Shown here: piece by piece, positions 1 through 8,695 of the stretch
Layout: the number at the start of each line of letters is the position of its first letter
How positions within the stretch are numbered: position 1 is the stretch's first letter
DNA from: Pseudomonas sp. BN102
GTDB taxonomy: Bacteria; Pseudomonadota; Gammaproteobacteria; Pseudomonadales; Pseudomonadaceae
DNA: 64,000 bases
Direction: 5' to 3'
Assembly (NCBI RefSeq): GCF_029871245.1
Contig: NZ_SSON01000052.1
Coordinates: 25,053-89,052 of the forward strand
Notes under the pieces: model-generated
Database searches by the model: none
What the model was told of the DNA's origin: nothing
Seen by the model: only the letters and a program-made list of their open reading frames with translations
Program-made: the position numbers and the translations under genes

Positions 1-357
1 GAAGAACACCGCGTTCAGGTTGACGTCCATCGCCGTAAACCACATCTCGTCAGTGGTTTCCTCGATGGTGCCTCGTGGAATGATGCCGGCGTTGTTGAGC
101 AGGATGTCGACGCCGCCGAAGCGTTCGACTGTCCGGGCAATGACCGCTTCACAATATTCCTTCTCCCGCAGATTGCCTGCCAGGCAATCTGCCTCGGCGC
201 CCAGCTCGCGGGCGTGGTCGACCATCGCCTGACAGCCGTCGGCATTGATGTCCGAGATCATCAGGCGTGCACCTTCGGCGGCAAACAGCCGGACCAGGGC
301 CTGACCGACGCCACCGGCGCCTCCGGTAATCACGACAACCTTGTTTTCGAACCGCAT
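1..357 (-). CDS. SDR family oxidoreductase, C-terminus cut by window edge
   Basis: Short-chain dehydrogenase/reductase; only the first 119 residues are inside the window. The Rossmann nucleotide-binding motif TGGAGGVG is at residues 11-18, an acidic residue ends beta-2 (SDIN, favouring NAD(H)), and the NNAG motif is at 88-91. The Tyr-Lys catalytic pair would lie beyond the left edge. The ATG at 357 is preceded by AGGAAG on the minus strand, a good ribosome site. It is divergent from a LysR gene, so the 211-bp gap probably holds both promoters. The family assignment is certain; the substrate cannot be read from this fragment. Confidence 0.93.
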   Translation of the reverse strand, partial: MRFENKVVVITGGAGGVGQALVRLFAAEGARLMISDINADGCQAMVDHARELGAEADCLAGNLREKEYCEAVIARTVERFGGVDILLNNAGIIPRGTIEETTDEMWFTAMDVNLNAVFF

Positions 358-568
358 GGTTTGCTTCCTCGGGGTGGGTGATCCGAGGTCGATGATCGAC
401 GGGCCAAAAACCGCTGACAAACGAGTTTTGCGCGGTCTTCGCTTAGCTTTTGGTTAAGTGGGCTGCAGACCTCTGGCGCACAATTCGTCGGTAAACCGAC
501 CGGAGCCTGTCATTCCCGATTGAGCTTTGGTTAACTGTTCGCAGTGTCCGACTCAGCACCTTTGCCCA
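358..568. promoter_or_regulatory. divergent SDR/LysR promoter with repeated and palindromic elements
   Basis: Two copies of a near-identical direct repeat are present: AGCTTTTGGTTAA at 445-457 and AGCTTTGGTTAA at 523-534, about 78 bp apart. Between them is the palindrome TCGGTAAACCGA at 488-499, which matches elements upstream of proV and of the GabP-like permease. These are plausible operators for the LysR protein or for a pathway-wide regulator. That is inference from repeat structure only. Confidence 0.5.
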
Positions 569-1519
569 ATGAGCAACCTCAGACAGCTACTCCCTCCATT
601 GAACGCGCTGCGTACCTTCGAAGCGGCGGCCCGCCATGGCAGTTTCAAGATGGCGGCGGAGGAACTCTGCGTGACCCAGGCGGCGATCAGTCGCCAGATC
701 CAGACGCTTGAAGACTTCTATGGCCTGAAGTTGTTCCTGCGCGGCAATCGCAAGGTCCAACTCACCAGCGACGGGCATGCGTTGTACCTGGCGGCCTCCT
801 CCGCCCTGCAGCACATAGCCACCGCGTCCCGCGAATTGCTGCGACGCAATAGCCTGGATTACCTGGCCCTGATCACCACGACCGCCTTCGCCCAGCTATG
901 GCTGATGCCGAGGCTGAAGCAACTGCGAGCCCAGCATCCCGAACTCCAGTTGCACCTGATCAGCTCGGAGGCGAATCCGGACTATCACGAGCGCTTCAGT
1001 GCCGCAGTGACCCTGGGGCTCGAGGAGCATCCGCACTATCTGGCCGAGTACCTCTTCTCCGAAGAGATATTTCCGGTCTGCACACCCGGTTTTCTCGAAC
1101 AGCACCCCCAGATCAGGACCCTGGAAGGACTGATGAGCGTCACGCTGCTGAACCTCAGTGCCAGCCACTGGAAAGCCAGGCTCTGGGCACCTGTCGATTG
1201 GTCGTTCTGGCTGAAACAGTTCGGGTTCGATGCCGCCATGTGCAAGGAAACAATGGATTTCAGCCATTTTTCGATGCTGCTGGATGCGGTCCAGGAAGAC
1301 GTGGGCGTCGGTCTGGCCTGGCGCCACCTGGTGCAGCCACAACTGGACGCGGGCAAGCTGGTAAGGCCGACCGGCGAGACCTTTCTTGCCGACGATCGCA
1401 AGCACTATTTCGTCTGCCGCCGCGATCTGGCCGGGTCGAGGGAAATGCAGATGCTCCGCGATTGGCTGGTGGAGCAGACGCAGGCGTTGAGAGAGCGGCC
1501 GCAGCCTCACCGTTTGTAG
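569..1519 (+). CDS. LysR-family transcriptional regulator (GcvA-like)
   Basis: LysR-type regulator of 316 residues. The N-terminal winged helix-turn-helix covers roughly residues 10-70 (LNALRTFEAAARHGSF then CVTQAAISRQIQTLE), followed by a LysR effector-binding domain. I use the ATG at 569, which gives the family-typical MSNLRQLLPPLNALRTF start; a TTG 42 bp upstream is possible but falls inside a repeated operator-like element. It is a clear paralogue of the LysR at 10145-11095: same length, shared stretches such as PVCTP..LE.HP.IRTLEGL and LLNLS. It probably regulates the divergent SDR or the nearby transport/catabolism genes. The ligand is unknown. Confidence 0.92.
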   Translation: MSNLRQLLPPLNALRTFEAAARHGSFKMAAEELCVTQAAISRQIQTLEDFYGLKLFLRGNRKVQLTSDGHALYLAASSALQHIATASRELLRRNSLDYLALITTTAFAQLWLMPRLKQLRAQHPELQLHLISSEANPDYHERFSAAVTLGLEEHPHYLAEYLFSEEIFPVCTPGFLEQHPQIRTLEGLMSVTLLNLSASHWKARLWAPVDWSFWLKQFGFDAAMCKETMDFSHFSMLLDAVQEDVGVGLAWRHLVQPQLDAGKLVRPTGETFLADDRKHYFVCRRDLAGSREMQMLRDWLVEQTQALRERPQPHRL

Positions 1520-1579
1520 GATCGAGGGGGACGCCGAGTTCACCCGTGCGCGATTGCGCACCATCCCAGGGATTGGTAC

Positions 1580-2620
1580 TCATCCGACCCGAAACTGAGA
1601 CCGAGCACGAAATTGACCGGGAGCTACATCGAATTTCTCGCGAAAGCAGCGACTGAAATGCGGAAGAGTCGCAAATCCGCTCGCCACAGAAATTTCGGTC
1701 AAGGACTTGTTGGTGTGCTGCAAGAGTTGACGCGCGTGCGTGAGCCGCAGCTCCATGTAGTAGCGCGGCGGTGTCGCCTTGACGTATCGCCGGAACAACC
1801 GTTCCAGGTGTCGTCTGGAAATACGCGCATATCGTGCGATCTCAACTATCTCTATCGGATCCTCGATATTGGTGTGCATCAGCTCCAAAGCGAGTTTGAG
1901 GGTTCGCGGCAAGGTGGGATCGAAGTCGATCGACACGACTGAAACATCGACGGTTTCCCGCATCTTGTCGCACCCCAGGACCTCCTCCACCGCATCCAGC
2001 AGTTCCTGGCCAGCGCTGTGTCCCACCACTTCCAACATCATGCCCAGCGAGCTGTTCGCGCCGGCGCAACTCATTCGCTTGCGGTCCAGCACGTGGGAAT
2101 GACTGGTCACGCTCACCTTGGGAAAGAGCTCGGACATCATCGCCCGGCCGTCCGGGTGAAAAGCACACTCATGGCCATCCAGCAGACCGGCCTCAGCCAG
2201 GAAGTAAGCACCATTCCAGAGACCGCCAAGCACGGCACCCGCCGCGTCGGCGTGACGCAGCTTCGTCCTCAGCTGCGGCTCGCCCTGGAGACGAACACGG
2301 AACCCGCCACATACGACAACTATGTCCTGGTGCTTCTCGTCCAGTTCGGCCAGCGTGCAATCGGTCGAGATGGCAATTCCCAGGTCGCTTGTGACCAGAC
2401 TGCCTTCGCCGCCGACGACCAGAACCTCGAACACCGGTGTCGAACTCATGAGGTTGGCCGTCACCAGGGCATCCACCGCACCGGTGAAGGCCATCATCGA
2501 GAAATGTTCACGCAGGATGAAGGCTACACGCCGTACGGGCGTCGTCAGTCCTGCACGGCTGGCCCTGTCCAGATGGGCCAGATTCTTGCACTTCAATACA
2601 CTCTCGAATGACGTTCTCAT
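1580..2620 (-). CDS. GlxA-family AraC-type transcriptional regulator
   Basis: About 346 residues: an N-terminal DJ-1/PfpI-like (GlxA) domain (VRRVAFILREHFSMMAF near the start, GGLWNGAYFLAEAGLLDG in the middle) and a C-terminal AraC double helix-turn-helix (RISRRHLERLFRRY ... TEISVASGFATLPHFSRCF). This architecture is that of the Pseudomonas regulators CdhR, GbdR and SouR, which respond to carnitine, glycine betaine and sarcosine. It lies downstream of the PrpD gene of the ProVWX operon on the same strand with a 145-bp gap. Start is the ATG at 2620; an in-frame GTG at 2632 is the alternative. A paralogue is at 19788-20816. The effector is inferred to be an N-methylated or quaternary amine, not proven. 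Confidence 0.9.
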   Translation of the reverse strand: MRTSFESVLKCKNLAHLDRASRAGLTTPVRRVAFILREHFSMMAFTGAVDALVTANLMSSTPVFEVLVVGGEGSLVTSDLGIAISTDCTLAELDEKHQDIVVVCGGFRVRLQGEPQLRTKLRHADAAGAVLGGLWNGAYFLAEAGLLDGHECAFHPDGRAMMSELFPKVSVTSHSHVLDRKRMSCAGANSSLGMMLEVVGHSAGQELLDAVEEVLGCDKMRETVDVSVVSIDFDPTLPRTLKLALELMHTNIEDPIEIVEIARYARISRRHLERLFRRYVKATPPRYYMELRLTHARQLLQHTNKSLTEISVASGFATLPHFSRCFREKFDVAPGQFRARSQFRVG

Positions 2621-2765
2621 CTCTCGACTCACAGCTGTTCAGGAATCACATCGAAGCCACCCCACTCCTGGTCGCGGCCCATCCCCCGGCTTGAAGTGCC
2701 GGACAGCCCCCATCGGGCAAAGGCGCCCTCTGCATGCGGGCCGATCAACAGCCCGCAATCAGTCA

Positions 2766-4112
2766 TCAAGCCGCACCTGCTTGCCCGAACAACAAGGCAA
2801 ACAGCTTCTCGCAGCTGGGACTCCCCGGTAATCCCGCAATCGCCTGTTCGATTTCGCGCCGCTGCATTTCACCCAGGCTGATTCCGGCCAGCAAGTTGAA
2901 CTTGGCCAGGAATTCCGCGCGGGCCATGGCCGTCTCGGGGTCGCCCTTGGCGGGGGTGATCGGACTCGTAATCACCTGGCCGTCCTTGAGCGCGACGGAG
3001 ACTCTCGACAGGATTTCGTTGGGGAAGCGCGCGGAGAGCTCATCACTCTCGACGATTTCAATACGCTGACTCACTGCGAGGATGTCGGGGGCATGGATCG
3101 CCTTCCCCGTCACCTCCAGCGGACCGACTTGACCACGCACCACCAGCGCCGCAAGCGGGAAGGCCAGCGCGTATTGGGCCTCGTCGGCATTGGCCGGCGT
3201 ATGCCCCTGCAGGCGCATGGATTCATGGAAAGTCTGCACCTGGATCTGCTCGATGTTCTCGCCACGGATCTGCGGGTACTCGACCATCAGGGCGGACATG
3301 GCCGTCAGCGCCGGCTGGGCCCAGCGACAGACAGGCCAGGGCTTGAAGTATTGCGCGTCGATCTCCCAGCGCTCGCCGAGATCGCGCCAGTGGGCGGCCA
3401 CCCTCTCGTCTTCCACCGTCTCAGCCGGCGCCCCGGTGACACCGGCCTCGGCCAGCAACAGGGCATTGAGCCCGGCGTAGGCCCCTGCGCCATGGGCATC
3501 ACGCAGCATCGAGGGATGATCGACAAGCCGCATCATCGGACAGCGCGGGCCAAAGTACTCCGCGATGCCCAGGGCATGACGGAACCGCTGCTCGTCCAGC
3601 GCCAGCAGTCGTGCCCCGCCACACACCACGCCGACGCCCGAGAAAGCCCCGGAGGCATGGTAGTCGGGCGCGGTTGCCATCAGCGCGGCGCCAGCCCGCA
3701 GCGCCGTCTCGTAGCCGATGCAGAGGGCGCTGAGCAGTTCCTCGCCGCTGATGGTCCTGCCCTGTTCGCGGCAAGCATCGACCAGCGCCAGCAACGCGGG
3801 CACTACAGTCGCTCCAGCGTGTCCCTTGGAGGTGAAATGCCCTTCATGGGCATCCAGGCTGTCAACGCTGAAGCCCCCCGCCCAAGCCGCCCCCAGGGGG
3901 TGCACCGGGCGGCCATCGAACAGCAGGCGGCTGGCCAGTTTTCCAGCCGGGTAATGGCTCAGCGCGTAATGCTTGAGTGCCTGGCTGGTGGTGTTGTCGC
4001 GCGCACCGGCCGCCACGCCCAGGATATCCAGCAAACAGGTCTGCAACAGCTCGCGGGTATGGGACGGTGCGTCGCGGAAACGGAAATCGCGGACGAACGA
4101 ATAGAGCGACAT
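2766..4112 (-). CDS. MmgE/PrpD family protein
   Basis: 448 residues, the usual length for MmgE/PrpD proteins (2-methylcitrate dehydratase, cis-aconitate decarboxylase, iminodisuccinate epimerase). Family landmarks include DAHEGHFTSKGHAGATVVPALLAL near residues 90-110, where one His/Lys of the active site usually lies, and KPWPVCRWAQPAL in the middle. The start is the ATG at 4112 giving MSLYSFVRDFRF; longer in-frame extensions overlap the upstream proX gene and look like read-through. It follows proX by 68 bp and is the last gene of the proVWX operon, an unusual partner for an osmolyte-type importer. It probably acts on an imported carboxylate. It is not the methylcitrate-cycle prpD, since no prpB/prpC is adjacent. 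Confidence 0.88.
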   Translation of the reverse strand: MSLYSFVRDFRFRDAPSHTRELLQTCLLDILGVAAGARDNTTSQALKHYALSHYPAGKLASRLLFDGRPVHPLGAAWAGGFSVDSLDAHEGHFTSKGHAGATVVPALLALVDACREQGRTISGEELLSALCIGYETALRAGAALMATAPDYHASGAFSGVGVVCGGARLLALDEQRFRHALGIAEYFGPRCPMMRLVDHPSMLRDAHGAGAYAGLNALLLAEAGVTGAPAETVEDERVAAHWRDLGERWEIDAQYFKPWPVCRWAQPALTAMSALMVEYPQIRGENIEQIQVQTFHESMRLQGHTPANADEAQYALAFPLAALVVRGQVGPLEVTGKAIHAPDILAVSQRIEIVESDELSARFPNEILSRVSVALKDGQVITSPITPAKGDPETAMARAEFLAKFNLLAGISLGEMQRREIEQAIAGLPGSPSCEKLFALLFGQAGAA

Positions 4113-4180
4113 GTGGACACTCCACAGACGAGGTCGGGTAGGAGGAATGAAGGTGCCCGCAATACGGGCACCCGAGACGT

Positions 4181-5221
4181 TTACTGCTGGGTCTGGCTGA
4201 CCTGGTTCGCGGCAGCGGCTCGCGATGCCTGCAGCCAGGCGTCGAACTGCTGGCGATGCGCGGCGACCCACTCCTTGGCATGACGCTGGATGTCGGCAGA
4301 CTTCTTCTCGCCCTGCTGCATCTTCAGGTTCTGTGCACTCTCGTCGTCAGTGCTGATCTGCACCAACGAGAGGAACTTCACAGCCGCCGGGTTCTCCTCG
4401 GCGAAGTCCTTATTCAGCACGGCCACCACCTTGTCCACGGCAAACCCGAGATTCTTGCCCTTGTACATGGTGTCCACGTCGTTGTTGCCGTCCGGCAGGT
4501 CGGTCTTCGGCACTTCCAGCCAGACCACGTCCGTGTTCTCGACCAGCACGCTGGCGATCCACTGCGGCACCCAAGTGAAGTACAGGATCGGCTTGCCTTC
4601 CTTGTAGCGGGTGATGGTGTCGGCCATCAGGGCGAAGTACGAGCCCTGGTTGACGTGCACGCTCTTGTCCAGGTCATACGCCTTCATGTGGTGGGAGATG
4701 ACCAACTCGCAACCCCAGCCCGGGTTGCAGCCCGTCAGATCGGCCTTGCCGTCGCCGTCGGTGTCGAACAGCTTGGCGACCTCCGGTTTTTTCAGGTCGG
4801 TGATGTACTTGATGTTGTATTGGTCCGCGGTTTTCTTGTCGATCAGGTAGCCCTGGCTGACACCCGGCAGGATGTTGCCGGTCTTGACCATCACCTCGTC
4901 ACCGCCGGCTTGCTGGTAGAACTTGTCGTGCAGCTTTTCCCACAGGTGCACGGTGAAATCGGCATCGCCATTGGCAAGGGCCACCATCATCACGCCGTAC
5001 TCGGTTTCCTCCGGCTCCTGGACGTCGTAGCCCAGTTCGCGCAGGCCTTCCATTGCCACCTCGCCGCGGAAGCGCTCTTCGGCGATGGAGGGGAAGATCG
5101 GCGTGACCTCGACGCCGTCGCCGGGCTTGTCGGCCGAAGCGCTGGCACTCAGGGCGGCGACCGTCAGGGACAGCGCGGTGGCGCATTGCAGGAGGCTGCG
5201 GGAGAACTTGGAAAGATGCAT
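4181..5221 (-). CDS. proX: ProX-like quaternary ammonium ABC transporter, substrate-binding protein
   Basis: 346-residue periplasmic protein with a signal peptide (hydrophobic residues 8-28, Ala-rich cleavage region SASASA-DKPGD). It matches the E. coli ProX pattern closely from memory: QGYLIDKKTA, FDTDGDGKADLTGCNPGWGCE (the two Cys that form the ProX disulfide) and MADTITRYKEGKP. Trp residues that form a cation-pi box in this family are present (LWEKLHDK, FTWVPQWI). It is the binding component of the ProVWX importer encoded upstream, 56 bp after proW. The family binds glycine betaine, proline betaine, choline or carnitine; which one cannot be read here. Confidence 0.93.
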   Translation of the reverse strand: MHLSKFSRSLLQCATALSLTVAALSASASADKPGDGVEVTPIFPSIAEERFRGEVAMEGLRELGYDVQEPEETEYGVMMVALANGDADFTVHLWEKLHDKFYQQAGGDEVMVKTGNILPGVSQGYLIDKKTADQYNIKYITDLKKPEVAKLFDTDGDGKADLTGCNPGWGCELVISHHMKAYDLDKSVHVNQGSYFALMADTITRYKEGKPILYFTWVPQWIASVLVENTDVVWLEVPKTDLPDGNNDVDTMYKGKNLGFAVDKVVAVLNKDFAEENPAAVKFLSLVQISTDDESAQNLKMQQGEKKSADIQRHAKEWVAAHRQQFDAWLQASRAAAANQVSQTQQ

Positions 5222-5277
5222 TGTCTCGTACCTTTATTGTGGCTTCTTGTCGGGTTCGGCAGATCGAATCAGTCGGC

Positions 5278-6231
5278 TCAGGCGGTCTTGCGCCGCCCGG
5301 AGGCTTGCCCGGCACCGCACAGACGCAGCAGCGCGCCAACGGGGCCGGTGTGGTACCAATGCAGGCTCGGGTCGGCGCTGGTGCGCGCCCCCATGGCCTG
5401 GGTAAGGCGGTCGAGGAAGATGGCCAGCAACACCAGCCCTACCCCGCCGACGGTGGCCAGTCCCATGTCCAGGCGACCGATGCCGCGCAGGACCATCTGC
5501 CCAAGGCCGCCAACCGAGATCATCGAGGCGATTACCACCATCGACAGTGACAGCATCAGGGTCTGGTTCATGCCGGCCATGATGGTCGAGGTGGCCAGCG
5601 GCAATTGCACACGGGTCAGCATCTGCCGTGAGGTGCAGCCAAAGGCGCGGGCGGCCTCGATCTTGTCTTCGGGCACTTGGCGGATGCCCAGGTTGGTCAG
5701 GCGCACCAGCGGTGGCAAGGCGAACACGATGGTCACCAGCACGCCTGGCACGTTGCCGATGCCGAATAGCATCACCACGGGCACCAGGTAGACGAATGCC
5801 GGCAGGGTCTGCATGGCGTCGAGCACCGGCCGCACCAATCGCTCCAGGTGGTCGCTGCGGGCGCAGAGAATACCCAGCGGAATGCCGATCACGGCGCAGA
5901 AGAACACCGAGGTCAGCACCAGCGCCAGGGTGGTCATGGACTCCGACCATACGCCGATCAGGCCGAGCAGAGTCAGGGTGACGAAGCAAAGCAGTGCCAT
6001 GCGCTTGCCGGCCAGCTGCCAGCCAAGCAAGGAGGACAGGATGATGCCGATGGTCGGCGGAATGCTCTGCAGGACGTATTCGAACCCGTTGAGCACCTGG
6101 TCGATGGGCCAGCGGATGGCACGGAACACATCGCGGAAATTGTGCACCAGGTAATTGAGGGTGGTTTCCACCCAGTCACCCAGCGGGATGATGGCGCTCT
6201 GGAAAGGATCGAGAAGACTGAACTCTGACAT
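5278..6231 (-). CDS. proW: ProW-like ABC transporter permease
   Basis: 317-residue inner-membrane permease with about seven hydrophobic segments and the BPD transporter domain in the C-terminal two thirds. The EAA-type loop for ATPase docking is seen in [26 protein letters not shown], and the family motif [20 protein letters not shown] follows. The N-terminus ([20 protein letters not shown]) is typical of ProW. It sits between proV (49-bp gap) and proX (56-bp gap) in the same order as the E. coli proVWX operon. Confidence 0.94.
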   Translation of the reverse strand: MSEFSLLDPFQSAIIPLGDWVETTLNYLVHNFRDVFRAIRWPIDQVLNGFEYVLQSIPPTIGIILSSLLGWQLAGKRMALLCFVTLTLLGLIGVWSESMTTLALVLTSVFFCAVIGIPLGILCARSDHLERLVRPVLDAMQTLPAFVYLVPVVMLFGIGNVPGVLVTIVFALPPLVRLTNLGIRQVPEDKIEAARAFGCTSRQMLTRVQLPLATSTIMAGMNQTLMLSLSMVVIASMISVGGLGQMVLRGIGRLDMGLATVGGVGLVLLAIFLDRLTQAMGARTSADPSLHWYHTGPVGALLRLCGAGQASGRRKTA

Positions 6232-6280
6232 GCTGGCTACCTATTCTCCGAAGTTGCGGCTGTTGCGTGATCGATGACGC

Positions 6281-7453
6281 TCAGTGGCGGCTCAGGGTTT
6301 GCAACAGCAGATTCTTGGAAATGGTGCCCTTCAGAGCACCGCTGTGATCCAGGACGGGCACGGGATACGGTAGTGCCGCGACGATACCCAGCACGTCATG
6401 CAGGGGCGTGTCGGTGTAGACGGGATTCTTCTCGTGCAGGCTGAACTGCGCCTCCGGCTGCCCGGCCGCCACGCTGCCGGATTCGTCCGCGCCCACTACG
6501 GCCAGCAGTTGGTCGCTCTCGTCGATCAGGTAGCCGTAGGGTATCCCGGCCTGGAATTGCGGGGCCTTGCCGTTCACCCGGCAGACCATCGCCGGGTCGA
6601 GCTGCGCCACATCGCCGGCCTTGAGTACCCGGGAGCTGTCGAAGCCCTTGAAGAAGGTCTCGACATATTCGTTGGCGGGCTTGTTCAGCAGCTCCTGTGG
6701 CGTGCCGATCTGCACCACCCGGCCGCCTTCCATGATCGCGATGCGATGACCGATGCGGATCGCCTCCTCGATGTCGTGGGAGATGAAGATGATGGTGCGC
6801 TGCTGCTCGGCCTGCAGGCGTATCAGCTCGCCCTGCATCTCGCTGCGGATCAGCGGGTCGAGGGCGGAGAAGGCTTCGTCCATGAGGAGGATGGTGGGGT
6901 CGTTGGCAAGCGCCCGGGCCAGGCCGACACGCTGCTGCATCCCGCCAGACAACTGGTGCGGGTAGCTGTGCTCATGCCCGGCCAAGCCCACCTGACGCAG
7001 GGCCTCGCTGGCGCGGGCATGGCGCTCGCCCTCGCCCACGCCGGAGATTTCCAGGCCGAAGGCGGTATTTTCCAGGACGCTCATGTGGGGCATCAGCGCG
7101 AAGGACTGGAACACCATACCCATGTCCTTGCGGCGGACGTCGAGCAGTTCCTTGTCGGACAGGCCGGTGATCTCGCGCCCGTTCAGGTGGATGCTGCCGG
7201 ATGTGGGCTCGATCAGGCGATTGAACAGCCGCACCATGGTCGACTTGCCCGACCCCGACAGCCCCATGATCACGAAGATTTCTCCGCGTTTGACCGAAAA
7301 GCTGGCGTCGAACACACCGACGACATGACCGGTCTTGCGGAAGATTTCGTTCTTGTCGGCGCCCTTGCGCAACATCTCCATGGCAACTTCCGGATGGGGC
7401 CCGAAAACCTTGAAGATGTTCTTTACCGAAAGAATCTCATCGGCCTGGCTCAT
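6281..7453 (-). CDS. proV: ProV-like quaternary ammonium ABC transporter ATPase
   Basis: 390-residue ABC ATPase, near the 400 residues of E. coli ProV. Walker A GLSGSGKST, signature LSGGMQQRVGLARAL, Walker B ILLMDEAFSALD and the H-loop ISHD are intact. The N-terminal GHVVGVFDASFSVKRGE and C-terminal CBS-like regulatory region (ending ISKNLLLQTLSRH) are as in ProV. The start is the ATG at 7453 behind a GAGGG site; an upstream extension is unsupported. First gene of proV-proW-proX-PrpD. Its promoter region holds a perfect 14-bp palindrome. Confidence 0.95.
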   Translation of the reverse strand: MSQADEILSVKNIFKVFGPHPEVAMEMLRKGADKNEIFRKTGHVVGVFDASFSVKRGEIFVIMGLSGSGKSTMVRLFNRLIEPTSGSIHLNGREITGLSDKELLDVRRKDMGMVFQSFALMPHMSVLENTAFGLEISGVGEGERHARASEALRQVGLAGHEHSYPHQLSGGMQQRVGLARALANDPTILLMDEAFSALDPLIRSEMQGELIRLQAEQQRTIIFISHDIEEAIRIGHRIAIMEGGRVVQIGTPQELLNKPANEYVETFFKGFDSSRVLKAGDVAQLDPAMVCRVNGKAPQFQAGIPYGYLIDESDQLLAVVGADESGSVAAGQPEAQFSLHEKNPVYTDTPLHDVLGIVAALPYPVPVLDHSGALKGTISKNLLLQTLSRH

Positions 7454-7673
7454 ACAACCCTCATTCTTATGCTTATAACCAATAAGTAACTTCGCACTGT
7501 CACCCATTCGGGCGTGACAAGAGCGGAGGAAAAATGGCCGGTTAACCGGCGTGCAGAAATTCCTGCTCCATAAATGCGGACATCGATTTGGGATGCCGCG
7601 TTGCAACTCCAAATTAGAATTTGCCTATCACAGCGTCCAACGACATTTGTTCGCCCATAACCATAACTTCATG
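7454..7673 (-). promoter_or_regulatory. proV promoter region with perfect palindrome GCCGGTTAACCGGC
   Basis: The 220-bp gap upstream of proV contains a perfect 14-bp palindrome at 7537-7550. Its core CGGTTAACCG is nearly identical to CGGTAAACCG (489-498) and CGGTTTACCG (18093-18102). The position, about 85 bp upstream of the proV start, suits an operator. No protein can be assigned to it from sequence alone. Confidence 0.5.
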
Positions 7674-8603
7674 TTATTGATCGCCTGTGGCGCCGCCTTG
7701 CAGCGAAGCGCATTCCGGCTCCACAGGCCCCTGACGCGACAGGAAAACCGCCGCGAGCAGCACCATCAGTCCGCCACCCAGCATGGCGAATGTGATTTGC
7801 TCGCCCATGAGCAATACCGCGATGGTCACGGCCACCACCGGCTCCACGGTCGACAGGGTCGCGGCCACCGACGGACCTATGCGCGGAGAGCCCGCAAGGA
7901 ATGCCACCACCGGTACCAGGGTGGCGAACAGTGCCAGCCCCAGGGTCGCCCCCCACGCGAAGGGGGTCGAAGGCAAGGAAGCGCCTTGCAGGAGGGCTGC
8001 CACGGCGAAGGTCAGTGCGCACCCCACAAGCAGCATGGCGGCCGATGCCAGGGGATTCTCATGGATGATCCGATGGGTGCCGTAGATGATCGACGCCCCG
8101 TAGCACAGCGCGGCGAACAGCGCCCATAGCGCCCCCATCGATGCGCCAGTCAGGCTGAGCCCCGTGGCCATCACTACCCCACCCAAGGCCAATGCCAGGC
8201 TGGCCAGCTTGAGGGCGCTGGTCCGCTCCCCCAGGCAGGTTATGGATACCGCCGTGACGAAGGCCGGAAAGCTGTACACCAGGATGATCGCCAGGCTGAC
8301 CGATGTGGATCGAGCAGCGCTGTAGTACCCCAACGCTGCGAGTCCATAGCCGATTCCGAGCAGCAGGTTCTGTCGCGCCAGGCGGCCCACGGGAAGAGGT
8401 ATTCCGCGCCAGCGCAGGAACACCAGCAACACGCCAGCGGCAATCGAAAAGCGCGCCAGAAGGAGCCCCACCGGATCGGCGCCGCCAGCGTAGGCATACT
8501 GGGCGAACAGAGGCTGCAGGCCGTAACAGAATGCCGCCAGCAGTACGAGAAAGAAGCCCTTGGCATGGCCATTCCGGCGCGTAAGGGTATTCATGAGTTG
8601 CAT
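7674..8603 (-). CDS. EamA/DMT-family transporter
   Basis: About 309 residues with ten predicted transmembrane segments in two EamA repeats (AFCYGLQPLFAQYAY near the N-terminus; second repeat opening LWALFAALCYGASIIYGTHRI). Drug/metabolite transporter family, likely a small-molecule exporter. Start is uncertain: GTG at 8621, ATG at 8603 and ATG at 8594 are in frame and none has a strong Shine-Dalgarno. It lies right behind a strong terminator of the Rieske gene, so either read-through or a short promoter between them drives it. Another EamA gene is at 17038-17952. Confidence 0.87.
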   Translation of the reverse strand: MQLMNTLTRRNGHAKGFFLVLLAAFCYGLQPLFAQYAYAGGADPVGLLLARFSIAAGVLLVFLRWRGIPLPVGRLARQNLLLGIGYGLAALGYYSAARSTSVSLAIILVYSFPAFVTAVSITCLGERTSALKLASLALALGGVVMATGLSLTGASMGALWALFAALCYGASIIYGTHRIIHENPLASAAMLLVGCALTFAVAALLQGASLPSTPFAWGATLGLALFATLVPVVAFLAGSPRIGPSVAATLSTVEPVVAVTIAVLLMGEQITFAMLGGGLMVLLAAVFLSRQGPVEPECASLQGGATGDQ

Positions 8604-8635
8604 CACCAGGTTGTTGGCCACAGGGCCGTCCAGAA

Positions 8636-8675
8636 TAAAAAAGGCCCCGTTTCACCAAACGGGTGAAACGGGGCC
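8636..8675 (-). terminator. rho-independent terminator of the Rieske oxygenase gene
   Basis: A perfect 14-bp stem (8643-8656 with 8662-8675, 5-nt loop) is followed on the minus strand by a run of six T residues (8637-8642). It starts 20 bp after the stop of the Rieske gene. Confidence 0.93.
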
Positions 8676-8695
8676 AGGTCGAAGCTGTACGTGGC

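Noticed and set aside
4256..5791. 511-codon plus-strand frame across proX/proW
   Set aside because: Antisense to two genes of a complete ABC transporter operon; Val/His-rich translation typical of a GC-skew shadow.
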